64,000 bases of DNA, taken from NCBI GenBank assembly GCA_900074885.1, contig FJUW01000064.1, positions 62,001 to 126,000 on the forward strand, read 5' to 3'. Numbering within the stretch: position 1 is the stretch's first letter; each line of letters begins with the position of its first letter. Of the stretch, positions 33,482 to 48,295 are shown piece by piece. Below the pieces are notes generated by a model. It saw only the letters and a program-made list of their open reading frames with translations, made no database searches and was not told where the DNA came from. Both the position numbers and the translations under genes were made by a program. The DNA comes from Rhynchosporium graminicola (taxonomy: Eukaryota > Ascomycota > Leotiomycetes > Helotiales > Ploettnerulaceae).

Positions 33482-36185
33482 ATGCCTGGAAAGTCGAATA
33501 CCAAGGACGGTCGTCCAGTCGACTCTCGACCACTACCTTCAACCCTCGATCCAAGCGAGACCGGCGGCGAGATTCCCACACCATCCACGAAGAAGAGAAA
33601 CGTCCCTGCAATCTTCAAGTCCGCCAGTGCAAAGGTTACTCCAAATAAGATTGCGAAGCCCGCAAGTATGACAACGCCCTTCCGGCACAAATGGATGAAG
33701 AAGTTCAATTCCAAAGGAGTTCCCTTCGCAGATGCCGGTATGACAAGTGGTTCCCCTGCTAACACAAGTGAAGATGACCAAAAGACGACAAACAGTGCTA
33801 AGGGTAAGTCAAAGGCCGTTGGATACTCTCCTTCTAGCTCGTTCAATGGATCACCTGGACCATCTACATTCGGTGACATGGGACCCCCAATCACACCACG
33901 CAAGGACGAGGATGACGATGAGTGCGATTGGGAGGCACAGGATATCGACTCTGATGGCGACCAAGAGGTTGCTTTCATGGACAATGAAGGCAAGATTGGC
34001 CAATATACGAAGGTTCCTAGTGCTCTCAACAACATTGACAAGGCTCGTCGAAAGATCAAGGCTGAGGAGGGCGTCATTGATCCAAATGGTCGTCAAATTG
34101 GTCGCCAGCTGGTTTTGTGGCACCGTAAGTCTCTCTTCCTATCCTCAGTGCATAGCCTTATGACAAGCTAATTTTCGTCATCCAGGCCCTAGAATGATCG
34201 AGAAGCTCATCCTCCACGTCCAGTACGAGTGCCACAAGGCGGGTGTCCAGATTCCATGGGACCATGTCGTTCATCGTCTGCAGCCGGGCTCGAGCGGTCC
34301 AAGTGCTCTACAGATGATGAACAAGCTTCGTGATGTTCTTGTTACTGAAGGCCATATGATTCCCCCAGTGCTCGGTAAGCGTACCGCGCCTGTAGATCCT
34401 ACACTCAGAGGATACAAGCGTGATCTGACCTCAGACATCCCTACTACCACAAAGGCCGTCCGTTGGACCGACGAATGCCCAGACCTCAAGGAGAGTTTGG
34501 TTGTACCAGGCCTGATTCGTGGCTCCGGTAAATACAGAAAGGTTGCAAAGATCGATCGTGTCCATGTTCCAGAGGACAAGGATACTATGTCCGCTGGCCA
34601 ACGTAGGAACAGAAAGCCAGCTTCAGTCAACAAATGGGCTGCAGACCAACGTGCTTTGAAGGGAAGTGCGAGAAAGATCAAAATCGAGGAGGGTACTGGT
34701 ACTGGATCTTCTCGTAAGCGTCGCAATAATGAGCTTGAGGAGGACTCCGATTCCGAGATTGATCCTGCCGAGCTTGATTCTGATGGCGACTTCGTTCCAG
34801 GCCGCAAGAAATCCAGCAGCCGCCGAAAGAGAGCCAATACCGCTTGGTCAAGCCCAAACAACCTCGCCAGTCCAACTCCAAAGACCCGTAAGAGATCTTC
34901 CAAGGGAGCTGTTGAGTCTGATGTCGAGTATGATGAGGAGGAGAACGAGAACTCGCTTATCGTCCAGCTTGCAGTGCCTTCCGAAGGTTTGGTGAAATTT
35001 GACCCTGGATTTTCAGGTAAGAAGCCCAAGCACGTCAAGTACTTCCATCCCCCAAAGCGTTTGTTTCAGGAGAAGTTGGTGGAGAGCGGTTACCAAGCCG
35101 AGACCATGGATGGCGGCGATCTAGATGTCGATACATCCTACCAAGGTCCAGAGTTGCACGGTCCGCTTGAGCTTTACATGCGAGCTATGGAAGATGGTAC
35201 CGATCCTAATCTCAATCGTTTAGGATTTGAGACCGCAGAGGCAATCTATGAGAAGTGTAAGGACAACCCTGCTGCTAGAGCACGTCTCAATTCCGAGGAA
35301 GCTGAGGCTATGCGTGCCTTTGAAGAATTGGTTCGTGCATCCCAAGTTCCTGCCAATAGCATCGAAGTCGACCAGCATGATCAGTATGCCGTTATTGGTT
35401 CCCAAGTTTCCAACAACGAGGTCTATGGATTGTTCGGACTCCATGATCAGCAGTATGCATTCGACAGCATCCACGGCTCCTACAGCCCTGAAGGCTCCTA
35501 CACCCAGGGTTCCTACCTTCAAGGATCCTATGCTCAAGTCTCCAACGCCCAGGATTTCGGATCCCAAGGATCCTCTGCTCAAGTTTCCAACGCCCAGGAT
35601 TTCGGATCCCAAGGATCCTCTGCTCAAGTTTCCTATGCCCAAGTTCCCAATCAACATGAGCAGGACCAATACCAATTGCAAAATGTAAGCTTCCTTGCGT
35701 TCCCTTTTTATACCAAGACTGACATCCACTCCCAGAACTTCATTCACCAGCGTCAAACCCTCGCGGAGCAAGCAAGCAGATTTGAGAATCAAGCTGGCTT
35801 CAAAAAAGTTGGTAACGGAGCTCAGGACTTTCCAACTCTAGCCGGTGGCTCCAGTATCTTGGAATACTCCCACGCTGATCAAAGCCATGGTTATGCCATG
35901 AACACCGCACAATCTATCGCTCCCGCATCCTTCGACGACTATGAATCTCCCATCATTCAACCACGCCAGCTTCCCCTCCGCACAAACTCGCCCGAGCCTA
36001 TCAACCGCTCCCAGCCAGAGCGTCGTCCATCTTCTCAAGCCCTGTATGGAGGCATCATATATCCAGATTACGACGAGGAATACGGTTTCGAGAGTCTTGA
36101 CCACGAGTTACTCCTGCGAGATCCCAATGTTGTGCGCAAGAACGGCAATGGTGACCGCGAGGAAGCCGACAGTTTCACCAATTAA
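33482..36185 (+). CDS. Large nuclear-looking protein of unknown function
   Basis: Exons 33482-34124 and 34186-36185; a probable further 51-bp intron at 35685-35735 is in frame either way, giving 863 aa spliced or 880 aa retained. A conserved-looking block around residues 200-270 reads GRQIGRQLVLWHRPRMIEKL, then QYECHKAGVQIPWDHVVHRL and PGSSGPSALQMMNKLRD, with many Trp, His and Pro residues as in folded domains. I do not recognise the family. The rest is disordered: Ser/Pro/Lys-rich with basic clusters (RKKSSSRRKRA, KTRKRSSKG) and acidic patches (ELEEDSDSEID), typical of chromatin or nuclear proteins. The C-terminal third is Gln/Ser/Tyr-rich with a 15-residue repeat (35531-35620). Confidence 0.75.
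35531..35620 (+). repeat. 45-bp coding tandem duplication
   Basis: Two 45-bp copies (35531-35575, 35576-35620), differing at one base, plus a partial third copy, encode A-Q-V-S-N-A-Q-D-F-G-S-Q-G-S-S. It is a recent in-frame expansion in a Gln/Ser-rich region. Confidence 0.9.
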
Positions 36186-39100
36186 TCTCGTCCTTCTCAT
36201 TCCGGCAGGTGCGGCCTGCCGTATCAAAACCGCCGTTCATTGACACCTTGTCTTCGATTGACCTCCGATTATTGCTTGTTTTACAGCAATTTTCTGATCT
36301 CCGGATCCCTGGTTCTTTCATTCTCGATCTTGCGTCTAAAACCCTCCAGCTTCGACCTCATCCTCTTGTTGTTGATATCGGATTGATACATTTTTGGTCG
36401 ATGACAGAGAGGACCTTGCACTTCGCTTCTTTGATACCCCTTCTATTTTCCAATACACGGAACCTTTATCGCTGGCAAAATTCGGCTTTCTTTTCTTCTC
36501 TGCCGACAGACTTTGCGTTTGATTTTCGCTTTCCGAATAGTGTCTCGCAGGATGTGGCGTGGCTTTCTGGTTTGCTCCCCAGCGGCTTGCATCATGGTAG
36601 GATCCTTGTTGGTCTTGCAATTGCAGAAGGGTTTCTCGGCTTTGGCTTGGTTGCTTCGTTGGTGGTTCTGGATCGTCGCGGTCTCTGTCTCTGTTGACGG
36701 CTGCACTTTCGAGTTAGTTGGATGTAGGATTAAAATGCGAATGTACTTGAAAATCATGACGAGGCCCAAATGCAATGTGAAATGACAAGGTGACGCTTAA
36801 ATGCTTTAATGAGTACTTTAACGCAGTATACTGGTGTGCCTAATCGTGATAAAAAAAATGCTCAAGCTCCGATGAGCCTTTAGGAGTGCTTATGAGCAGT
36901 TATTTGGCTCAATTTTCTCCTCGCAGACGCTCGAATGTCTAAAGCTAATCTGAGTCCTGTCAACACCCACTGGAATTGAGAAGCTGGCCGGCTGGTAGTA
37001 TAAGGTGACTAGCCTAGATGTACAACACTTGTTGACTTCAACCATGATACAGCAATTTGAAACCAGTAATTCCCATAAAGTTTGCGCAGTTGAGGGGAAG
37101 TGGGTGTTCGCATACAGACATAAGAGCTAAAGCTAATGAATTTTATAAAATATCCCGAGACATGCATGATATACACAAAGTCCCACTCACTTGAGAAGGG
37201 TGACTAAAACGGAGTAGTAACCGCAGCATAGAGGCTCACCATTCGGGCTTGACTCCTTCAAGAGTTCATTCCGACGCCAAAAATCAAGCCAAAATGGCAA
37301 AACACTTGACCAAGCCAAAAAGAGAAGCAGAAGTAGAGGTGTTAAACATAGACGACTTTATTCCATGACTTTCATGGTCCTAGCCACTTGATCACTCCAA
37401 ATTCAGAGGACGAGACAGCAGATACACAAGGAGAACATCTTGGAAAAAGGCATGCATCAGACCCCCAAGATGATTGCCAGACTCATCAATCACAGGGTAC
37501 CGCCACCTTCTTGCCGTAGATGCTGAGATAGCTTGCTCAAAAGTTCTCATCTTCCGAACCTCCACCAGCTTGGTTCGCGAAAGCACCAAAGCAAATCAAA
37601 ACGACAGGGCGTGTTGAAAGGACATGACTACAGGAAATATAGAAGAAATTTAGAGTTCGAAGCCAGTCAAGACAAGACAGCTCTTCGGAAATTGTTTGCA
37701 AGTCATAGTTGGAGCACCCAGGGGATTCATCTTCGAGGCAAAGTCAACTTGACTTAGTAGGACAAATCATCCTTCCTAGCTTCGCCCTCGGCACTCCTGT
37801 GCATAGCTCATCTGAGGTATGCCAGAGGATAGTAATAAACAGAAGTTATGAAGCAGACAGAGCTGGAAAGTGAGAAACAGGTTGAAAGAAGAAAGCATAG
37901 AGAGACAAGTTGAATCCGTGCGGACAATGTACATCCCAAGACTTCGGATACTATTGCGAAGGGCACAGAAACACTCTATACGAAAGAATGGTAAACAGAA
38001 CTTAGACATTCAAAAATAAGTGTGAAATAATACTGTACGCACAGAAGCCAATCACAAAAGCGTCGGGAGTCGTATTCTTGTTGCGTACGTGGTTTACGTC
38101 AAGTCGCCATGTGTATGACGATTTCGGATCCTCAGTCTTGGAGTCGCGCTATGTCAATATGAAATAATGCGGCTTCTGGGCATAGCGAGAGTATTGTCGG
38201 ATGGCCGATAATGATATCCTATTTGGGGAGGAAAGATCGAAGGACTGGTCGGGTAGGTAGTGGCCGGATCTTGGAAAGCTAACAAGTCAGCAAAGCTTTG
38301 CGCAACGTTTGGAATCTTACTTACCTCATATATGATACTGGAAGTATTCTCTAGCTTCAGGTTGAAGCTTCCCAAACTTGTTTCGTGGTGTTTCCTTGTC
38401 GAAATTATTTGTAGCTGATATCGACTTAGCTCCAACCTTTGTCCCGTGAAAAAAGCCTTGTTGCTACAGAATGACCCCCTTCGAGTGAATTGAACGAGTC
38501 CTGAGTGCCTTCGTCCTGCTGGGCTTGCTTATGATTGTTTTTTTTCCGATCCTGAAGCTCACTTCGCTTAGATTGATTCGAGTATTCACGCCTCAAGACT
38601 TGACTTGGCTACATCGTCAATGTGAGTTCCTGTGTCCTAACGATTTCATCTCCTGTCCTTGATATGGTTGACAGCTTAGCAAGATGGTATTGTAGGCAAG
38701 CAGTGAGTGAAGGCCGCAGAAGGAGATGTGACATCAAGTATGTCGCTCGTCATGCTGAGAAACTCAAGCTACAGAGAAAGGCCTACGGGAAATCCTGCCC
38801 GAAGTATTACAGCGACCCTTTCCAGAAATTTGCAAGATGAACTCAAAAGACAGTTTAACATAATAACAAGAATCATCAAATTAGCATTCAGTTACTATGC
38901 AGATGGAGAGAAAAGCAGGAGGTCAAATAGGGAGTGAATAAAACGCAAAACGGAAGCTCTTCATTTTCAGATAGCCTCAAAGTAAAGCAACAACCAAATT
39001 CAAGGACAGAAAGTGAAGATCTATCTGGAGATACCGCATGAAGAGTCTGAAGTCGAAAATGCCTCCGGTTCTGCAAGCGTGAAAAGAACCCGAAAGGCTT

Positions 39101-39208
39101 GCTTCATCAAAGTCGTAAACACTTTCGGAAATGAAGGATGGTCTCTCAACAGATTTAGCACTTTCCGCATGTTTGACACTCTCAAGACCTACCCTTGAAA
39201 TCTGCATC

Positions 39209-41460
39209 TTTGGCATTTGCGATGGAATTGAGCTGGTACATGACGCTGAAAACCAGTTGTCCTTCTGGTCACCATATTATCGGCCGAACGAACAGCCTTA
39301 TTTGTCGTTGGTATTGCCCGGTGTTTCTCGCGCATGCCCAGCGTGTAGAGCTGTGAATCACAAATCTCAAGGTCTGCTTCTTGTCCTGAATGGAATTGGT
39401 TTTCAAACCACGGCTTCCCAGAAATATGAAAGCCGTGTACAATCATTCATCTCTTCCGATCTAATATATCCTCGCTTCATCGAACAGCCTTGGAAGTTCA
39501 AGTCTGTGCCTTGTGCACAGACTTGACTTCCTCACAGTCACAAGCAAAATCTTGTGCTCAAGTTGAACCTGACCTCCCATTACAAGTATTGTCCCTGATG
39601 TAGATTCCAATGGCTCAGGTGATGGCCACGAGGAAACTCTTGGATCTATCAGTGGCCTGTTGATAGCGGCCCAGTAGATGCTCGAAGATCTTCGCTTAAA
39701 TTGTTGAGAGAGCTACATTGGCGGTAGAGCCAGTTGATGATAATTCCGACTGCTAAAGGGTCGGCATCGGTCAGGCACATCCTCTATCCACAGGTGTACC
39801 AGTCTTTCCGAGAACTGGTGGGATTATTGGCCTTTGCGATAAAAATGAGCCGACGGATTCAGTCTTTCGTCCAACCAAAACATCTCCTGCTAGTAATCAG
39901 CCTCGACTTTTATTGGGTAATCGGAGTTAATGCCGCAGATCTTCGCTCCATGGGAATTTCCTGTACTCACTAAAAGCATGGATGATGCCGCATCCCGATT
40001 CTCCTTGCGGTATTGGACACCTTTGAACTAATAAATAACTTTACTTGTCGTTGAGATATCGCAAACCCACTCTTGTCACGCTTGTATCCTCTGAGTGCTG
40101 AGCCAGAAGACTGGCAGAAGACTGGGGAGTGCAATAGCTGTTATTGCGCTGGCTATTCTACATCGGATGAGGAGAGGCGACGTCTGCGCCGCCGCTGTAA
40201 TCCGACAACATAGCTTGGTTTAACCTAATTGGTGAAGTGAGGCTGGGGTGTTGATTGGATTTTTGAGCTTATTTGGGACACAACAGCACCAGACTCTAGC
40301 AACAGATGGAATCATATCAACCCCAGTAACAAGAACGTCTCGGGGCTTGTTTAACTTCTAACTTTTGTAAAGCACTAGGGCCGATCGACCTGGCTGAAGA
40401 CGATGAATGACAAGGTCGTCTGGGGCTTCCATTAGCCCTAGAGGGGTTGCTGGCCTCTGGAGTATCGACTGAGAGCGAGACTCCATTCTGCGACGTTGGA
40501 CTTTTCATGTCGATACTTTTGCAAGACCCGACCGAAGGCAGTAATAGTAGGATGAGGGTCGCAAGCCTCTCCAAACTATTCTCCAGCAGAGAATCTTTGG
40601 CCTTTGCGATGAAACCGGACCGTGTCTTTGGACGAAATGCTGACGGAGATACCACTCTCGAAAGAGAAGTTGCACGATTATTTGTAAACCGGGACACCAC
40701 ACTGAGTTACGACTGCTTATACCGAGACTTTGTAAAGCCTGACCTAGGGCAGTGACCGTTGCAGGTGCGAAAAGGCTTTCCGAAGTCACACAGACTATCC
40801 TCCTGCAGAGGGACTTGGCCTTTGCGGTAAAACCGGACTGTTATTGAAGGAAATGGTGCCTAAAATGCCACTCCCAGACAAGAGGGTCCAATGTGATCTG
40901 CAAGCCAGACACCTTTCTCTTGGGAAGAAATAGACGAAGACAGCGGCTTGAACGTCAACATCTAGCCCGGGGAGGAGGCAGGCTAATCAAGTATTCGGCA
41001 CCTTGAAGAGCAGGAAAACCTGTCATCGGGTACTCATCCGCGGAAAGGGACTAGTGGATGAATTTCCGCCAAATTTGACGGCGTCACCATGTGCGATTCT
41101 AGCAGCCGATGTTATAGTTAGGAGGCCTTGCCGGGCAACTGGTCGTACTGGCTGCGGACACAATTTGACAGGAGGGATGCCCATGACAACCTTTCATTGC
41201 TCAATATCTTGTTAGGATGTAAATGAGTCTGAACTCACTTGAAGTGGAACCATCCGCTCTGCTACGTTGGGATTTGGGGCTCTCTGAACAGGCTGATTGC
41301 TCTTCAATCCACCACTTCCACTCCATCGAACGGCCTTGGTTGTGGTAGGCACGTCGGAGCTCATGGTAAAGTCGTAGCCTCGAAGTGTGAAAATTGCCGG
41401 AGCAGTACACTTGCCGAGAACAGGTGGAATCTTTGGCCTTTGCGATGAAAGCGAGCCGGT
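39209..41460 (+). repeat. Dispersed degenerate repeat family, five copies
   Basis: The block TTTGGCCTTTGCGATGAAA or a near form occurs at about 39209, 39826, 40596, 40814 and 41432. Copies at 40591 and 41428 share GAATCTTTGGCCTTTGCGAT and beyond. Copies at 39811 and 41413 also share the upstream CCGAGAAC(T/A)GGTGG and the downstream GAGCCG. In one frame the 40447-40755 copy reads S-L-A-F-A-M-K-P-D-R and the 40800 copy reads D-L-A-F-A-V-K-P-D-C, so it may derive from an old tandem gene or repeat protein. The family is not recognised. Confidence 0.6.
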
Positions 41461-42739
41461 TCTTTATAACAATTTATAGCGATACCGAGTAGGCCTCCTA
41501 ACTATAAAATCGGCTGCTAGCAAACAACACTAGTTGTGGTTGGATGACTTGTCGGAGTTTCAATGCGGCCAATGCGGCCATTGAGAGTCGGAACTTAGGC
41601 CACTCTAGGGGCCTTCTACCATCCTTTCTTATGCCAATCGTGGTAACTTGTCGAGGTAAAACACCCTCCAGTCTCCTAGTTAGACCAGCATCCTTGTAAC
41701 CCGTATGACATGACACATATAAATTTTGTTAATATGGACTACTTGGCTGATTGATCAAGTTTTCTGGTCGAGATTCATCTTCTACGGCGACCTCAGCTTG
41801 GGGTTTAGCAAAGCATCTGCGAAGACTACAATTTAAGTTAGTTGTAACACTCGACTGGACAGAGGTAGGTGTGACGGAATCTTACCGTCTGGCATTTACG
41901 CGAGGCTCGAGTTCGTAGGCGAGCAGATGCAATGTCAACTTGCTGACCTTTGGCAATATGGTTCTTGTAGCATCTATGATGTACCTACGTGATTGGTCGG
42001 ACTTTGCTCTGCTCATTGATATGCTGTTGATCTTTCTGTGAAGCCTTGCAGAAGATTTTCGACGCCTTTTTGAAGTCCTGACCCAAAGTTCGTTAGTAAG
42101 CACGAGATAATAATGCTCGATAGAGGGTCCGACGAGTAGTATAACGAACTGATACCCAAGTATGGATCGCGAAAGAGACATATCCTGTTTCCTGGATGAG
42201 GTTTGCTGATCACGACAACAGCGTTATATGTCAACGACTATACCAATCGAGAGAGCTATCCGAACTCCCGTATCTGACCCTTTAATTGTAGACGAGCAAG
42301 TATATGTGTCCTGGATGGAGCGCAAAGCTTGTTTGTTGCAAGATGATTGCATGGACGGTCCAGCTGGTGTCACGACAGAGAATCAGCAGACAGTCTTCGC
42401 ACGATATTTGAAATATAAACCTGTTTTCCAGCGCGTGTGGAAACTGAGTGCTATTAGCTATGGACTTTTCAGACGTTAGATATGCTGGCTTTCAGCCGTT
42501 GATGAAGTTCTGTTAAGACCTTGCAGGTCAGTTGTCCGAAGACCAAGCGGATTCGGAAAGAAGATGTTGAGCTTACCAGAAAACAATCGCAAGCCAGCTA
42601 AGTGTTTGGCAGTTTCAAAGAACTGCTACAGATGATTTGAAGCCAGCAAATGCGTAGGAATGGACGAAGCTGGCTGGCCGTTCCAAGCGAAGCTTGCTGG
42701 CTTCGTGTGGCAAAAATCAGCAAACGAACGAGGAGAGAT

Positions 42740-42788
42740 AGCGAGGAAAGTAGAGCGAGGAAAGTAGAGCGAGGAAAGTAGAGCGAGG
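42740..42788 (+). repeat. 14-bp minisatellite
   Basis: Three and a half perfect units of AGCGAGGAAAGTAG. Confidence 0.9.
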
Positions 42789-44383
42789 GCGCAACGTGCT
42801 CTGTATAATCGAACAAGCAATTGAAACGCCCTCTGCGTAGTTTTGGACTGTTCTAGGGCTGTTGAGGGTAGAATCTGGTCGTATAGGGAGGCGATATGGT
42901 GGAAGTTTGTCGGGCTTGACGCGATCGAAAACAGAAAGTGAGAGCTTGAGTTGATCTAACCCATCTGGGACACTCGAAAATGCTAGGCAAATAACAATTC
43001 GAGGTTATCTTCATTCCAGATACTTCTATATATCGTAGAGGGCGGCATAGTGAAGTGTTAAGAAATTGGGTGATCTGTTTCTCAGTTATCGATAGCGTAC
43101 AGGTTATCATAGTGTCCATCACAGGAAGATCAGGGTTTCGAATGACAGAATTTGAACAGTGATGAACAGTGAATACATGCATGTGTCATGAAAATAAGAT
43201 AGCAGAGCAAGTAATCATCTATCCTTCTCGCAACCGTCGATAGCATTAAGTGCAGCAGGATAGGATCATCAGATAGTGTGTTTGTACCTGCCAAACGAGG
43301 AGATGAGAAAGGCTACTGAACCCTTTTGATATTTTCCTATTGCAGGGTGAGCGCAACAGTGGAACTCAAGGGACTACAAACATTATTGCAAAGGTCTACT
43401 TAGTAAAATCCGAAAAGTACCTAGGTAGGATGTTTAAAGATCGTACTGAAATGAGTTGTAGGCGTAAGGACTCCTTGGAAGTGACTAGAGCACCGTCTTC
43501 GGAAAGCCTTTCAACACGACACGTATCTTATTCACAAAGAGCCTTCGAGACGACCGCGTGTCATGTGTCATGTCTTGGAGAGGGGAATCTTTGATAGAAT
43601 GCTCAGCGAAGAGACTCCATAGAAGAGAACACTTACAGAAACCAGGTGTACATTATGATTAAGACCTGCTGAACATGGGGTTGGTATTTCTAGCAGCTGC
43701 AGAGAAACGTGCAACGTTCTTGTCGATTCTAGAAAGCCTGGCTTACATCCTGTAGTTTGAAGTTCAGCTGTCCTTGCACTTACAGCGCAAAGTCAAGACA
43801 GGAAATCTGAGAGATTCTGAACTAATCGTTCTGAAAACAACGAGACATACAAAATGCTGTTGGATCGACATCTTCCGGGGCATATGAAATGTCCTGTACA
43901 TCTGTGTGAAAGGTACTGCGTTCAAGCATACGGGAGCTTCGCCCCTAAAAGAAGCGGCGACAGCCTGTGGAATAATATTTTCCTTGAGATAGTCATCTAG
44001 CGTACACTTAAGCCAGTGCCAAGAAGGTCGTGCAAGGTCGTGGAATGTCGCAGAAAGGCTTCTTCTATCTTTTGTTCCGGATCTATATCTATCCAATTCT
44101 CGAAGGGATAGACGTGTGAAAGGGGGGGGTTGATCGGACTTGATATTATCACTATTGTGTCCTAACCACAAGTGGCCTAGACTCAAATTCTCTCACCTTC
44201 CATACAGGGGAGGGGGCCTGCACCCTAGAACTATTTTTCTGAGAGCCGATCATATCAACATCCCATTTCTCTTCAATCACTTTTCAAGCACCACCACGAA
44301 AATCTCCGCTATTTGAAGCTCGTTACATATCTTCTTTGTACTTGTACCTCTGGTATCAGCACCACTCTTTATATTCTTGCAAA

Positions 44384-46341
<1,958 letters not shown>

Positions 46342-47064
46342 AGTAAAGTACGGCGAAGGATGTAAGATACCCGTCACGATTTCGCTCTAGGATGAGCTTC
46401 AGGTCTGCAAAAAGCCTACGAATGTTGTAAAATGTTGTATAACACTTCACCCCACTCAGCCCTCTTTATACCTTGTTTTACATTTGGCATTGCAGAGCGA
46501 TAAGGTGTTATTTAGGAAGGAGGTGCTCTATGTAAAATAATGAGACAAAAACATGTCAAACTTCAATTGCGTGGCCTTTCGTCCCAGCCTGTACCTGTTT
46601 ATTGATGCCTACAGATATACTGCGAATCTCTAGGTAACAAAGACATGATTTAGGTATCAATAAAAGCACTGCAAGAGTCCTATATGAACATCTTGCATGA
46701 ACATCTTAAATCTAAAATCATCTCCAGATTGCTGTCCATCTGCAAACCAACACTGACTTGCTCTTGAATTGTACCCAATTCGATTAGCTTCCACGTGACC
46801 ACATACCCCCACCAAACTCGACAGGTTCGCGCATCAACCGACAACGACCCATAAACAATACCCCTCCACATTCTCTTTCCAACTCTGATCTTGAAACAGA
46901 CAGAGCTGAATTCTAGCCATCTTATTCTGCCGTATGTGTTTACGTCTTGCATTCCCGCGCCCCCGGATATCTGGTTTGCCAGCTCCTATGCCTGACAAAG
47001 ACTGACAGAATTGTTGGCAGACTTATTGATTCCCCACTGCTTGTCGCAAAAGTCCACGTTCATC
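46342..47064. other. Intergenic, hsp60 to cofilin
   Basis: 3' region of hsp60 and promoter of the cofilin gene. I see no other gene. Confidence 0.5.
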
Positions 47065-47898
47065 ATGGTAAGTATTCGCGACTTTATTATGAGCCGAAAC
47101 ATTGTCACTAACTCATGATGTGCTCTAGTCTCAATCAGGGTCAGTCCTACCCCTCCCACCGTCCCAGAATATTCTCGACCGCCCATACTATCAACACTCA
47201 AGACCGCTCCCTCAGACCCGCCTCATATCCATTCATGGAAACCCTGCCTCGCAGATATCCATAAAAATCAGCATACTAATATTCATGGCTCTGCAGTGTT
47301 CAGGTTTCGACCGAATGCGTCAACGTTTTCAATGACTTGAAGCTCGCCAAAAAGATCAAGTTCATCATCTACAAGATGTCGGACGACTACAAGGAGATTG
47401 TTGTTGAGGAGGCCAGCGAGAACGGAGACTGGGACGTCTTCCGCGAGAAGCTCGTCAATGCTCAGAGCAAGAACAAGGCCGTATGCTGGACCTACCAAAC
47501 CTAAGGCAGAGGGGTTGCTAATATTTGGTATAGGGAAAGCTTGGCAAGGGCCCAAGATACGCTGTTTATGACTTCAACTACGAGCTGTCGTCTGGTGAGG
47601 GACAAAGGTATGTTTGGTAAAACTCTCAGAGGAATACCCAGATTTAACATAAGATGTAGAAGCAAGATTACCTTCATCGCATGGTCCCCAGATGATGCCG
47701 GAATTCAGGTACGTTTCAGCGTTTGCGGGTTATGTCAAGCAAGATTAATGAGTGCCTCAGCCCAAGATGATTTACGCTTCATCTAAGGATGCATTGAAGC
47801 GCGCACTCAACGGCATCGCCACCGAATTCCAAGCAAACGACGAAGACGACATCGAGTACCAGTCCGTTCTTGCCAAAGTCAGCAAAGGATTGGCTTAA
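47065..47898 (+). CDS. cof1: Cofilin (ADF family actin-depolymerising protein)
   Basis: Six exons: 47065-47067 (only the ATG), 47129-47139 (11 nt), 47297-47480, 47534-47607, 47660-47708 and 47761-47898. They give 152 aa. The product begins [20 protein letters not shown] and contains [45 protein letters not shown] and [16 protein letters not shown], the hallmarks of the ADF-homology fold, including the actin-binding long helix before ALKRAL. Length is close to yeast Cof1 (143 aa). It severs and recycles actin filaments in the cytosol. Splitting of the start codon from the body by an intron is known in cofilin genes and explains the lack of a long open frame. Confidence 0.95.
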
Positions 47899-48295
47899 AT
47901 TGTTTTTAACAAGCGCAAAGATATACTTCATGATGAAACGACGACCAAGGGTGGATGCAGTAGGGATGGAGAGGGAGGAAACATGTTTCGTTGGTGCGGC
48001 TGCGCTCTCTTGCCTGCATAGCACGGCAATTGATACCGCTTCGGATTGTCAGTCAGGCTTTTAGGTCTCTTATCTTGGAGAACGTAACTGTCACTGTCAA
48101 GATCGTGCACGGGCAATGACAACAGATATGACGATATCAAAAGCTACTACTTTCCGCTCTCTTGCAGGCCTCATTTTTCTTTGCCGGACATTATTTCTCG
48201 TGTCGAATCTTGTCATCCCGAATTCCTTGCTCGAAATGCTTCGTGACCTGATTTACCCCACCCAATCATACTCATCCTTACCTGGGTAGGTCTTC
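47899..48295. other. Convergent 3' spacer
   Basis: About 400 bp between the 3' ends of cofilin (+) and the Get5-like gene (-). I see nothing further. Confidence 0.5.

Larger units (their letters stand above)
36186..44383. other. Gene-poor 8.2 kb stretch
   Basis: No credible gene on either strand. 36186-36700 is CT-rich and probably belongs to the 3' region of the preceding gene. From 39.2 to 41.5 kb a short block (TTGGCCTTTGCGAT) recurs five times in diverged surroundings. A 14-bp minisatellite lies at 42740-42788. Base composition is near that of the rest of the window, so this is not the heavily RIP-mutated type of sequence seen at the left end. Confidence 0.5.

Noticed and set aside
36209..36697. 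162-codon + strand frame after the large nuclear protein.
   Set aside because: CT-rich, no motif, overlaps the expected 3' UTR, and an overlapping minus-strand frame is equally long.
37392..37589. Minus-strand frame of 65 codons with a CBS-domain-like stretch (RRWRYPVIDESGNHLGGLM).
   Set aside because: No ATG start, a stop just upstream, no splice partners found, and the match is short enough to be chance.
39131..39526. 131-codon + strand frame.
   Set aside because: No recognisable motif, an equally plausible minus-strand frame, and it lies in the degenerate repeat region.
43764..44186. 140-codon minus-strand frame upstream of hsp60.
   Set aside because: No motif, no RNase H pattern, and it lies next to the hsp60 promoter; probably chance.
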